Shown here piece after piece: positions 46,182-57,600 of a stretch of 64,000 nucleotides of DNA; the stretch's first letter is position 1, and every line of letters starts with the position of its first letter. The notes under the pieces were generated by a model. The model ran no database searches, had not been told where the DNA came from, and worked only from the letters and a program-made list of their open reading frames with translations. Source of the stretch: Shinisaurus crocodilurus (taxonomy: Eukaryota > Chordata > Lepidosauria > Squamata > Shinisauridae); assembly GCA_021292165.1 (NCBI GenBank), contig CM037877.1:298484726-298548725 (forward strand), written 5' to 3'. The position numbers and the translations under genes are program-made.

Positions 46182-49100
46182 ATGTGCAAAATGTGGGGCT
46201 GCTGTTGGTTTTTTGTTTGCGTGTTTAGTAGGGTGATAGGCACATCTAGGCTTCATAGAGCGCTCCCATCTCCATATACCCAGTCCTTGTGGGCTTCAGA
46301 GACTAGTCTTCAATGGGTGAAAGTAAAATGCAAAAAAACCCAAGTTGTTGTGATGGTGGAGAAAAGCCACTTTGTTCCAGAGCAACTGGTTAGAGCTGCC
46401 AACCTGTCTCTGGGAAGCTGCTCCTATACAAATCTTGCAAAAGAAATAGTTATTTTTGCAGTGCGATTCCAGGAGTGTGGGTCAGAGGTTCAGGTGAGCT
46501 CTTTGGGTTCCTTGTCTTTCTCCTTCCTACTACCCACTTGGGATAGATTCCTCGGACTTGCCTCTCAAATGTGGAATGTAGAGAATGGAACCCAGCTTTC
46601 TGTCTGGCTAAGGACTTCTCAAACCAGGATGCGCAGGGAATTCCGCCTACCTTCCATCCCTTGCCAACTGTAGCTCTGGATCTCTATCTGGGACTGCTGA
46701 TAGTGCCGACCACCCTGACGGGCTGGGCTCCATGCCAAGCTGTGATTCTATGTTTCTTCCCCCCCCCCCCCCCAAACAGCTCATCCCGAATGCCATGATC
46801 TACAGGAACAGTTTGTTTTACAAGCAGGACGACCTTGCCAACTCCGCAGCGGCTGCCGCAGGCATCCCATCGGAAATTCTCAGGATTGAATGTCGCTATC
46901 CAAGGTATGCAGAAATTTGGAAGAGGAGGGAGAAGAGAGAGAATCTTCTGGCCGGGGGTGCCCCTCACCACTGAATTTTAGCTAGAACGTACAGGCCTGT
47001 GGCTTATGCTGGCTCAGCTTGTCTGAGTGTGGAAAAAAGCTAAGCAGGGTCAGGCCTGGTTATGACTTGGATGGGAGACCCCTCCTCTAGTTTCCTGCAC
47101 TGAGCAGGGGGTTGGACTAGATGGCCTTGCAGGCCCCTTCCAACTCTGTGATCGATGAAATCTATGAAATCTACTTTTGTAACCAGGGCCTCCATCCTGG
47201 GCGATGGGGAAATAACAAGTACAGAGTGCCGTTCCTGAATAAGTTCATAGCTGCTGTCGTCACCACCTATGTGGGATCCAAGGGCAGACTTCCAGCTCGG
47301 CGTGTGTGGATCCTATGGCGGGCCTGAACCCCTACTTCTCCTGCTTTAGATCAGCCTTTCTCAACCTGGTGCCGGGGGAGGCTGGCTGGTGGTGACTCCT
47401 GTTTCGGTGGGGCTCCCAACTCATCACACCTTTTTGTTAGTTTTATCGGAGCTTATCCGTGGTGCTGAACTCCGTCCCCCAAATAGGTTCACCACCCTGG
47501 AGCACCATATAAAGCTTCAAATAAAAGCAGCCTCCAGCCCTCCTCCTGTGTTGGACCACAACTCCCATCATTCCCAGCCAGCATGAGAGTTGTCGTCCAA
47601 CACATCTGGAGGGCACCAGGTTGGAGCTGGCTGGATTAGGTTCTGAACTACTGGCATCCGCCTTTTATCTCCAGGGCAATCCACTGACTTATCCCCACAA
47701 CTTTGGGAAGATCTGATACAGCAGCGGCTAACAGAGTTTGACTCCTTTAGGCGTGCAGGCAACCGATCACGCTTCCCTTTCTTCTCCTCTCTCCAGAGAA
47801 ATTGGATCGTCTTTACAAAAATTGGAGGGCAGGGCAAGCATAAGCGGGGGGGCAGGTTTGTGGTGATGGGAAGACCAAGCCTTGTTCGATTTACTTGGTG
47901 CCAGTGAGACTGCGGAGTACCGCCTGGGTGGGCAGGGAGTGAAAAATCCAAGGCAACGGGCGCTTGGGACGGCTTGAATGCACCACTACCAGCACCCGGG
48001 ATTCTGCACTGTGAAATCCAGTGGCTAAAAGGCAGACAGGTGTGTGTGTGTTCATTCATTCATTTATATCCCAACTTTCCCACTTGCAAGGAACCCAAGG
48101 CAGCTTGCATGGTCCTCCTCACCATTTTTATCCACACAACAGAGGTAGGTTAGGCTGAGAGCCAGTGCCTGGACCAGAGTCACCCAGTGAGCTTCATGGG
48201 TGAGTGGGACAAGAACCCAGATCTCCCAAGTCCCAGTCCGGTACTCTCTCACCACTACACCACACTGGCTCTTTTTGGAGCTATAACTCTCAACGGCAAG
48301 CAGGACTGGTATGTAACATTGGTGCAATGAAGACCCACCCTTTTCATGCAAAATGACTGTCCAGGCCTCTGTTTCCTCTGCACCAGATGGGTTTCCTTGG
48401 GAGGCTCCAGAGAGGGCTGCAAGACCGAGGGCTGCCGGGCACGAGCAAAACTGAGACCATCTGCCAGGCTTCAGAAAAGACACCTCTCTCGCCAGCAAGG
48501 CACGTCCCTTTCAAACCAAAAGCAGCATGGCTAGAGCTAGATTGCAGGAGGTGCCTCTGGGTTCGACGTTGCAGCTCAGCTCTTGCAAAGCTTAGCTTGA
48601 TGGCAATAATGTTATGAAGGTTCAGGAGGAAGTATCTATGTCCGTCTTAATACCCCCTATGAGTTACTGATGGACAGGGCATTGGAGAGCTAGAACAAAA
48701 TCCACCCAAAATCTGGGAGATCACGCAAATCTTTCTCCCTCCCCCCCCCCCATAGAGAACTCATCTTTAGCTGAAATGGAGTCAAACGTGGACACCAAAC
48801 TTGGCCCAATGCAGGACATAATTCAAGAAGCTAATGAGAAAGTGGTGATTGTGAGGCTCACGACAACAGGTAGGTAACTTACTTCAGTGAGAAGCCAATG
48901 AGTACAAACTTGTCTCTCGCCTCCCTGGTCTCTTCTGGATTTCTAGGTCTTGGCCTCTACTGTTCTATCGCTGTTCTACAACTACAACTTGGGCCTCTTC
49001 TACCTACAGAGCCCACCCTGTCTCAACAGCACTGAGTAGCTTTCACCACTGCCAACAGGCCTTTCTTCCTTGCTTTGCAGAACCAGCACTCTGTCCATGT

Positions 49101-49773
49101 ACTGTTCTCACGCTATACTGTATTCAGATCTAGCAAGATGTATGTCTGTTTTTTCTGGTCAAAGAACAGGCTACCAATCTACACCCACAAGCTGTCCTTA
49201 GAAAGCCTGTGGTGCAGCCACAATATTTATGCTCTCATGAGCAACCTTTGCTAAAATTAGAATCTTGGGTTCTTTGTGGGTTCAGATACTAAGGTCCCCT
49301 TATTTCCCTCTCCTCTTTGGTCCTGGTTTTACAAGCCATACTATGACATCAGAGCACTTGAACCAATAGTTGCCAGAAGGGAGCTTCGGGACCACCTAAT
49401 GCCAAAGGGGCTATCAAATCTAGGGCCAGGCAACTGAGGTGGGGTAGGTAGAGAGATGGTCCACCTTCCTGATGGTCCTTCATTTCATTTCTATACCGCC
49501 CCATAGCCGAAGCTCTCTGGGTGGTTCACAACAAACAATAACTAGTGTATGACATGGTTTACCTTGCATATGCTAAGCAATAATGTGAAAAGGATCATTT
49601 TAAGAAAGTAATTCTCATAATTTTTGCTGTCCCTACTTGCAGAGGCTGCGAAGACTCCCGGCATGGTGCTAGCACTAGCTGCCTTAGTGGCTTTGGTTGC
49701 CGCCGTGCTCTTTATGATGATAAGTTTGCTGGTGTGCCAGAGATGTGGAGTGGCTGTTGCTGCTGTCCCATAA
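46182..49773 (+). CDS. ZP3-like zona pellucida domain gene; middle exons unresolved
   Basis: Egg-coat (zona pellucida) glycoprotein of ZP3 type. Exon 1 (46182-46493, phase 0 end) starts MCKMWGCCWFFVCVFSRVIG, a signal peptide, then WVKVKCKKTQVVVMVEKSHF, LVRAANLSLGSCSYTNLAKE and VRFQECGSEVQ. Exon 2 (46780-46904) encodes NAMIYRNSLFYKQDDLA and ends ILRIECRYPR. The four Cys and the LIRAADL/HECG/IECRYPR-like landmarks are the ZP-N module of ZP3. At the 3' end, exon 48756-48869 (ending EKVVIVRLTTT) and exon 49643-49773 (MVLALAALVALVAAVLFMMI, a membrane segment, then VCQRC and stop TAA 49771-49773) join in phase, as the C-terminal anchor of ZP3 would. I could not identify the ZP-C exons between 46905 and 48755; the piece at 47187-47330 hits an early stop in the expected phase. 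The gene may be diverged, mis-sequenced or decayed. Confidence 0.75.
46995..47170 (+). repeat. 5S rRNA-derived SINE, copy 5
   Basis: Full-length-looking copy (GCCTGTGGCTTATGCTGG start, 5S core, CR1-like tail, ATCTATGAAATCTA end) inserted in the intron after exon 2 of the ZP3-like gene. Confidence 0.9.
47187..48755 (+). other. Unresolved middle of the ZP3-like gene
   Basis: It contains unique sequence at 47187-47345 after a plausible acceptor (AACCAG), a palindromic MITE (about 47350-47635) and an open frame from about 47675 to 47905 with no family match. A minus-sense tRNA-SINE family B lies at 48055-48280. At 48386-48530 a good acceptor (CTCTGCACCAG) precedes a frame with WVSLGGSREGCKTEGC and a dibasic LQKRHLSRQ, loosely like the Cys-rich, cleavage-site region of ZP3. 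No donor of matching phase follows it, so this is only a weak exon candidate. Confidence 0.35.
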
Positions 49774-49785
49774 TGTGGCATTTGG

Positions 49786-49891
49786 CACAATCCAATGCAT
49801 GTTCAGACAGGGAAAAAAAAGGCTTACAACTCCCAGCATGCCCTGGGAGTTGTAGGCCTTTCCCCCCATCTAAACATGCATAGGATTGCGT
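49786..49891. mobile_element. Palindromic MITE in the ZP3-like 3' UTR
   Basis: The ends CACAATCCAATGCATGTTCA and (reverse complement of the right end) CGCAATCCTATGCATGTTTA are inverted. The centre AACTCCCAGCATGCCCTGGG is palindromic. It starts 13 bases after the stop codon. Confidence 0.8.
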
Positions 49892-49917
49892 CCTTAATTG
49901 ACTTTGTGTATGTATTC

Positions 49918-49923
49918 AATAAA
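49918..49923 (+). terminator. AATAAA polyadenylation signal of the ZP3-like gene
   Basis: AATAAA lies 145 bases after the stop codon at 49771-49773, just beyond the UTR MITE. It is the first plus-strand signal after the stop. Confidence 0.7.
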
Positions 49924-50310
49924 ATGTTTGGATGTGTATCTGGCTCCATGTAATCCTATGTTCTATCGATGTGAGGGGTACCTAGTTGAGGGATGTGTTT
50001 GGGCCGAGGGGGCGGGGGGGAGTGCATGGGATTCTCCATTGGGAGTCTTAAATACAGGACATTCCAGTGTGGAAAAACAGATTTTTTTTTTTAAACTGCT
50101 AAAGGGTAAGTTTGTGGAAGCCTCCGTAAGCTTTTGGGTTTCTGTAAAATGCTGAAGCCTGCATAATTGTAGTTCAGCTTAAGTTGGTGAAGTCATTAAA
50201 AAAAAACACCACGTTTGTCTATTCTCAGGTTGATCTTCTGCAGAATTATGTATGGCGCACCCTACAGACTTGTCATACTAAATGCTGTGTCGAATCAACC
50301 TGCCTTGTAT

Positions 50311-50655
50311 AAGAACATAAGAGCAGCCTTGCTGGATCAGACCAAGGGTTCATCCAGTCCAGCATTCTGTTCACACAGGGGCCAACCAGCTGCTCACAGG
50401 AAGCCCACAAGCAGGATATGAGTGCAACAGCACCCTCCTGCCCATGTTCCCCAGCAACTGGTGTACACAGGCATACTGCTTACTGCATTTGATACTGGCA
50501 GTAGTACCGGTATATAGCCATCAGCACTAGTAGCCATTGATAGCTTTCTCCTTCATGAATTTATCCAATCCCCTTTTAAAGCTGTCCAAATTGGAGGCCA
50601 TCAAACCGTCTTGTGGAAGTGAATTCCATAGTTTAACTCTGTCCTGTGTATCTAC
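50311..50655 (-). mobile_element. LINE 3' end (CR1/L2-like)
   Basis: Minus-strand translation includes RVKLWNSLPQDGLMASNLDS and FKRGLDKFMKEKAINGY, the LINE ORF2 C-terminus. The 3' UTR (GCCTTGCTGGATCAGACCAA strand) follows towards 50311. It lies between the ZP3-like gene and ELP5. Confidence 0.9.
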
Positions 50656-50816
50656 TTCAGGGTCGAGACTATAATCCTCATTCTCTGCATTTCCCCGTTT
50701 GCGTGTTCCACAGTCCCCGTTTCTTCTGAGGCAAGCCGACTTGCGTGTGTCCATTTCTCCAGGATGGCTCCTCTGTCCATCAGAGTTGTGCAACAGGCAG
50801 AAATCCAACAGGTGAT

Positions 50817-51282
50817 TTCATAGATCATAGAGTTGGAAGGAGCCTACAAGGCTATCGAGTCCAACCCCCTGCTCAATGCAGGAAACTAGAGGAGGGGGTC
50901 TCCCATCCAAGTAACAACCAGGCCTGACCCTGCTTAGCTTTTCACGCTCAGACAAGCTGAGCCAGTGTAAGCCACAGGTGCAACTTGTGCAAATCCAGGA
51001 GGTGCACTGCCACGCTTCACCCGGTGAATGTTTGCTCCTTGTGTAGTGGCTGTGAAATAGCCAGCCTCCCTCCCAGCAAAAAAAAGTGACAATTAATATG
51101 CACAAGTTGCACCTGTGGCTTATGCTGGCTCAGCTTGTCTGTGCGTGGGAAGCTAAGCAGGGTCAGGCCTGGTTATTACTTGGATGGGAGACCCCTCCTC
51201 TAGTTTCCTGCATTGAGCAGCGGGTTGGACTCCATGGCCTTGTAGGCCCCTTCCAGCTCTATGATTGATGAAATCTATGAAA
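50817..51282. repeat. Foldback made of two inverted 5S-SINEs (copies 6 and 7)
   Basis: Copy 6 (50817-50979) is in minus orientation and copy 7 (51112-51282) in plus. The inverted match continues past the SINE ends into flanking sequence: GCAACTTGTGC at 50980-50990 versus GCACAAGTTGC at 51100-51110. The arms are about 175 bases with a spacer of about 110. It lies about 370 bases upstream of the ELP5 start codon. Confidence 0.9.
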
Positions 51283-51479
51283 CCCCAGCCTCGTAACACG
51301 TGCTTTCTTACTGCGCAGACATCAGTGGCTTTTATAGGCGTCTATGGGAGTGCCTGTAAAAACAAAAACAAAAACCTATGCCAAGGAACAGGACCGTCCC
51401 CATTTCAAAACCCCAGAAATAGAATTATATTCTCCCTTGGGGTCTTCCGTGTTCCACGGAATTCTCCCGAGGCCCCTCG

Positions 51480-51654
51480 TCCTTCACCCGCTAAAACAAT
51501 GCGGCAGTAAAGTAGTCTCCTATGGTCCTTTCCAACATGGCGACAGCCAGCAGCGGAATTCAGTACAAAAGGCGGGACAGAGCCGTACTGTGACGTCATG
51601 AGGGTGCGCCGACTTTGGTGGGGAAGGCGCCAACGCAGAGGGGCGGAGGGAGGA
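51480..51654 (+). promoter_or_regulatory. ELP5: Probable ELP5 promoter region
   Basis: GC-rich sequence without an obvious TATA box precedes the ELP5 start. It contains TGACGTCAT at about 51591-51599, a perfect CRE/ATF-like palindrome core (TGACGTCA), about 55 bases before the chosen ATG. The transcription start is not defined. Confidence 0.5.
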
Positions 51655-54600
51655 ATGCTGCTGCTGGATTTGGTGGCTGGAGGGGCCGAAGGGCTCGTCG
51701 TTCTTCAGGGTGAGGGGGGGGGGGAAGGAATTAGGGGGGGGAGCGACCTGGGGGGAGGGGTCCTTGGTGCTTCAAGCACCCTTCCCCAGGATCTCTTGCC
51801 CCACTTTCCTTCCAGCTGCTGCCGGGCTGGGAATGGAGCAGCGACTTAGGGGGAGACGCTGGAGGGGCTTCAGTGGGAGGAGGGGGGTCTCCTGGGATTT
51901 GGGGACATTGGAGTGAAGGAGGGAGCAAGGGCAGGTGGAAGGCGGGAGAGTTAAGAAGGCGCGGGTGGGAATAGCAGGCGCAGAGAAGCAGGAGTCTGTG
52001 GGGAGCAGAGAAAGGGGTTACTTGGGGGGGGCAGAAGGCCAGGAGGGGATTGGGAGCAAGGTGGAGGCAGCCTCCCCCAGCTGGGAGCCCTCCAGATGTG
52101 TTGGAGTACAACTCCCAGCATCCCCCAGCCAGCAGAGCTGGGAGTTGTAGTCCGACACATCTGGAGGGCCCCAGGTTGGGGGAGGCTGAGGTAGCGGGAA
52201 GGAGCTGTGAGGTCTACTCACAGGATGAGGCTGGAATGTGGGGCATGATGACTTAAGAAGTGGGGGCAGGTCTGGGCTTGGGGGGGGACCCCTGGACTGA
52301 ACAGTGGGGAGGGGAGGGGTGGATGGAGGGTCAGGGAGAGGTTTGGGGGAGGTGGCACTGTGGGGTGGCAATGGGAGAACTCGGGGGATCTCTTTCGGCG
52401 GTTGATTTGCCTGCCTCCATCCTGCCCTTTCCCCTTGCAGACTCCGTCAGCTGTGAAGGCCGCACCCTGCTCAAGAGCTTTGTGGCAGCTTCAGCACAAA
52501 GGTGGGTGGGAGACTCTTGAGACCTTTGGCATTCCATCCCCAACCCATAGCCCCTTGGCTCTGGGGTGCAAGTCTTTGCCACTCCCAACTTCCTCTCTCT
52601 AGATCTGTGAGGAAATCCTCAAGATCATGCACTGAGGAGCGGTGGGGTCTTCTATGGGCTGTCATTGAGGGACCAGAAATATGAAGATGTGGGAAAGGAT
52701 TCTGTTAATCACCTGCATATTATTATTATTACATAATCTTGTATTATGTGAGAGGCAGTGTGGCGTAGTGGTTAGAGTGTTGGACTGGGACTCGGGGAAA
52801 TCCGGGTTCTAGTCCCCGCTTGGCCATGAAACTCACTGGGTGACTTTGGGCCAGTCACTGACTCTCAACCTAACCTACCTCACAGGGTTGTTGTGAGGAT
52901 AAAATGGAGAGGAGGAGGAGGATTATGTAAGCCGCCCTGGGTTCCTTGCAGGAAAAAAGGTGGGGTATAAATCTAATAAATAAATAAATAATATCAGCCT
53001 TTCCCAATGTGGCATCCTCCAGATGTATTGGACTACAACTCCCATCATCTCCAGCCAGCTTGACTGGCGGGCAATGATAGGAGCTGTAGTACAACACATC
53101 TGGAGGGCTCCAGGTTGGAGAAGGCTGTGTCAGATCTATAATGTATGCATGTCAAGACTGCTTTGATGCAGTTTTGTGGAAAAGCATCTAGGTTTTCAGT
53201 GATAGTCACAATATTCTTTCCTGTGTGGTCCTTTTGATGACATCAAACGTTCAGTTGTGAGTCCCGTTGCAATCATAATGAGACCTCTCCGCTGCCTGCA
53301 GAGCTACTGTTAGTCATCCTGATCTCGTCATGTAGGGAGAGCTCACTTGGGCCATCCCTGATTCCACTGTGGCTTGGCTGGACAGCACCGACCCACAATC
53401 TGCCTCTGAGCCTAAGCCTCTCCCCAAAGTTGGCGTCAAATATAGGCATGGGTGGGCACCTGCCAAGGGCCCGCACGCCAACAGGGACCCACTGGCAAAA
53501 GCCCCCTGGAGTTGCTCCTCTTTACCGTTGTCACCTGCCTCTTACTCTGGCCCAGACAGCGGTGGTGGTGCGAAGGAGGAGCAGCAGATACCATGGCCTA
53601 AATTAGTGTTCTCCAACCTTGGGTCCCCAGATGTTTTTGGCCTACAACTCCCAGCATGCCCCAGCCAGCATGCTGGGAGTTGTAGGCCAAAAACATCTGG
53701 GGACCCAAGGTTGGAGAACACTGGCCTAAATGCTCACTGCCTGTCATGGAAGAGAGTGGAGGAGGAGGAGCCATAACAGCCAGTGATCATGCAAGTGAGA
53801 AGGTAGACTCGCTGAGGGAGGAGGCCGCCTCAGTGAGTCTGCCTTGGGTGTCTTGGCCAAGGGCCCTCCAAAACCTGGAGCTGGCATTGCCTCTCCCCAT
53901 GTCATTGCGTGCAGTCTTCCCCCCTTCCCTCTGGTTTGGCCTGTGAAAGGCACCCTTCCTCTCTCCTGGATGCATAATCAGCTGTGGTCCCATTCCTTGC
54001 TAGGGGCGAATCTGTTCACGTCCTCAGTTTTGATATCCCGGAGGAAGAATTCAAGGCTGGATTTGGCACTGATGTGACGTCCCGGTGAGTTCTTGTCTGC
54101 CTCTTCCCCTCCCCTGCGATCGTTCCAGGCTCTCCGCAAATTCGGGCAGAGATGGAGGCAAACCCTTCTGGCCCAGACTGCTGGTCTTCGGTAGCCTGGT
54201 CAAGATGTTCCAGGAGTTCTGAAATGCAGTCGATGGCTGGGGTGTGTGTGCCGGGAGTTGTAGTCCAACCCATCTGGAGGGCAGCAGGTTGGAGAAGGCT
54301 GCTTTAGAGCCTTGGTCACTCCTGCTCTGGTGCTTAATAGTTGTGTCTTGTGCAAAGGGGCGTGTGTGTTAACCCTCACCATCCAGTTAATGTGCATAGC
54401 GTGACACTTCCATGTTGCCTTGCCTCCGTCCTGTTGCTGCTGCTGCGGCCCCTCCCTGCCAGCATCTGCCTCTCACCATCAAGTGTGTGCGGCTCTTTAG
54501 AAAGTGTAAGAGGACAGGTTGCAGAAACAGTGTAAGAGGACAGGTTGCAACCCCAAAGATCAGGCGGCTCGAGCAACTCCTCTGCGAGGAAAGGTTTATA

Positions 54601-57600
54601 CATTTGGGGCTTTTTAGCTTGGAAAAAATGACAAGTACGTGGCGGGGCGAGACATGATAGCAGTGTGTAAAATTACACATGGTAGAGCAAGTGGAGGGGG
54701 AGAAGTTTTCTCCCCCTCACATAATGCTAGAACAGTGATGGTGCACCTATGGCACGTGTGCCACAGCTGGCACGCAGGGACCTCTCTGTGGGCACTCGAG
54801 CCATTGGTTGCCAGATCGCGAAAAGACCGTCCCCTTCTGCATTCAGCGTCGGGTTTCCATAGTAACTCCTCTGCACTCATTCCTCGCTGGCCTCCACAGG
54901 CAGGCACACTCCAACATCTCCACCCCCAGAAGCGGACTGCGCAGGCACCCAGCCCTCCTTCTAACTGAACAGACAGCTCAGAAGCACAGCGCGCACACGC
55001 CCGAATCTTTGCGCGCCCGGTGAAGAGCCATGCCCTGAGACAGAGCAGGGTGCGATTAGCTAGTGCCCACTCCTCCTTCCTGCCAAATTTAAGGCACTTT
55101 GAAATAAACAAGTTGGTTTTGTGTTGCAGTTTGGGCACTCGGGCTCAAAAAGGTTCGCCATCACTGTGCTAGAACCTGTCGGAGCCATCCCATGAAGCTG
55201 ATTGGTGGGAGATTCAGGACAGAGAAGAGGAAGTCCTTCTTGTCACAGCGCATGCCTAAACCATGGAATTCACTTCCACAAGATGTTGTGATGGCCACCA
55301 CTTTGGATGGCTGTGCAAGGGGATTGGACAGATTCATGGAGGAGAAGGCCATCAATGGCTACTTTTCATGATGGCTCTATATCACTTCCGGTATCAGAGG
55401 CAGTGTACCTCACAGAACCAGTTGCTGGGGAACATGGGTGGGAGGGTGCTCTTGCCCTCCTGTCCTGCTTGTGGGTTTCCCATGGGCGGCCCTGGTTGGC
55501 CACTATGGGAACAGAATGCTGGGCTAGATGGACCTTTGGTTTGATCCAGCGTGGGCCCTCTTCCTATGCTCTTAATCTAAAATTTGACATCGGGGAAACA
55601 GGAATTTGGGGTGGGAGAAGGGTAAACAGGAGACAAATACGTATTTATTTCAGTTGCACATAGTTCCGCTCAGTTGAAGTAGGAGTATGGGAATTAAGGG
55701 GTTGTGCCAAAGGCTTCGTAGAAAAGGTGGGGTTTGAGGAGGGATTCGATGGATGGAAGGAAGAAAGAAGCCTTTATGCACCATCTCGGTGCACCATCTC
55801 GGTTACCCCACTGCCGTTGTACTGACCCCAGTTACTGGGGCGTGTGTGTTTGCCAGCAGCTTTGCATCTTTCTTTCTCAAATATTTCTGTCCTGCTCCTC
55901 TGCCAACAGCAGCAGACCCTAACGTCCCCTTTGCCTGCTCCTGGCTCCCTCACTCCTGGCAGGGAGCAGGTCTGTATTAGACGATAAGCAGCAGTAGAAT
56001 GGATACTTCCTGGCTGGGGGAAATCTGGGAGGGCACCAGGCCGGGGAAGGCTGCAGGGGATTGTCCTTTCTTGGCCTGGTCCATTGTTTCTCGCTAATAA
56101 TAACAGCCCGTTTTATCCAGGATATTGTTCCACGATGCTTTCTGGGATCCCCTTGGCTGGGCTGGAGAGGACGGCGGCTTAACCCTGGGAGAATTCTCGG
56201 CATCGGAGCTGTCATCGCGCCTGGCCCTGGCCTCGCAGGGACCTGCCACGGTTGTGCTGGATTCGCTCAGCTGGCTGCTTCTCCACTTGCCGTTTCCCAG
56301 TGTCTGCCAGGTCCTCGCACAGCTGCCTCGGAGAGCCAGTGTTGCCGGTGAGCCAAGAGGGCAACTGTTAAGAACAGGGAAGGGATACTGCTGGTCACGC
56401 CAGCCTCCTCCTCCACTAAGGCCCTCTTTTTGAAGGGGGTGGCAGTCTCGTCTACTTCCGGCAGGCCAAAGCGATGGGAAAGCCAGCAATTCTAGGGCCC
56501 TTTCGAACAAAAGTGAAAAATTATCGTGAGAAGCGGGAGGAGGCAACTCTTTGGGCAGAGCTGAACTTTATTTATTTATGTATTTACTATATTCACCACC
56601 CATCAGCCAAAAGGCTTCCTGGGCGGTTTGCAAAACAAAGCAACACAAAAATAACAACAAAAATATAGTATAAAAACACGAACATATTGAAATATAACAC
56701 GATAAAAACAAGCAGCCAACTTGCACCTCAAACAGTAAGCAACAAACAATAAAGCGCCCATTGCTCAGTGCTGGAGCGCACACGTTGCATGCAGGAGGCC
56801 CCGGGCTCAGTCCCCGCCTCCATCTACAGTTAGATCAACCCGGGTCCCTTCAGATGTTTTGGCCTACAACCCCTATCATCCCCAGCCAGCTTGGCTGGTG
56901 GTCAGGGACGCCGGGAGTTATAGACCAAAGCAGGTTGGGGAAGGCTGATTTCGAAGATCTTGGGTAACTGGGAAGACCTCTCTTTGCCTGAGACACAGCC
57001 CCTGTCAAGGTGGGCAATCCGGGGCTGGACTTGGAATAAGGCACCTTCATATCTTTTAAAGCACCCTTCCCCAACCCGGCACCTTCCTGATGTGCTGGAC
57101 TACAACTCCCAGCATCCCCCAGCTAGCATGCCTGGCAGGGGGGGTTTCATAGATTTCATAGATAGAGTTGGAAGGAGCCTACTGTTGTGATATCGGCTGG
57201 CTGACTTAGACAGCTTGCAGGCAAGTTTCAATACCAGCTGCAGCACATTGTTTACACATGGTAGGGACAGAATGGCGAGGTAAACAGGTTTATTATGTCT
57301 TACTAGAAACTGTGGTTTCTGGACTGTGAGAACTGTATGAGCTAGTCACATGGTTTGTATGTTCTGATGACGTGCTAACTTGTTTTCTGTCTGAAGCCAT
57401 CTTAGAGAGAGGCAGGACTGCTTTCTCTCTTCTTCTTTGTTCTTCTTGCTGGGCTTTTGTTCCTGCAACAATGTAACTTCTTTGCTGAGGTGGAGTGAAG
57501 CTCAACTTACTCCACTGGATGTAATGCTTGCTATGCATTTATACTCTGCACATGGACTGTAACTAGGAAATGTATACTCTGTAGAACTTTACTTGCTAAG

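Noticed and set aside
47121..47327. Frame with NNKYRVPFLNKFIAAVVTTY considered as the next ZP3-like exon
   Set aside because: It is in the wrong phase for exon 2's donor and does not resemble the ZP-C region; left as unresolved.
47568..48059. 163-codon minus-strand frame within the ZP3-like gene
   Set aside because: No family match and partly antisense to a MITE; treated as chance.
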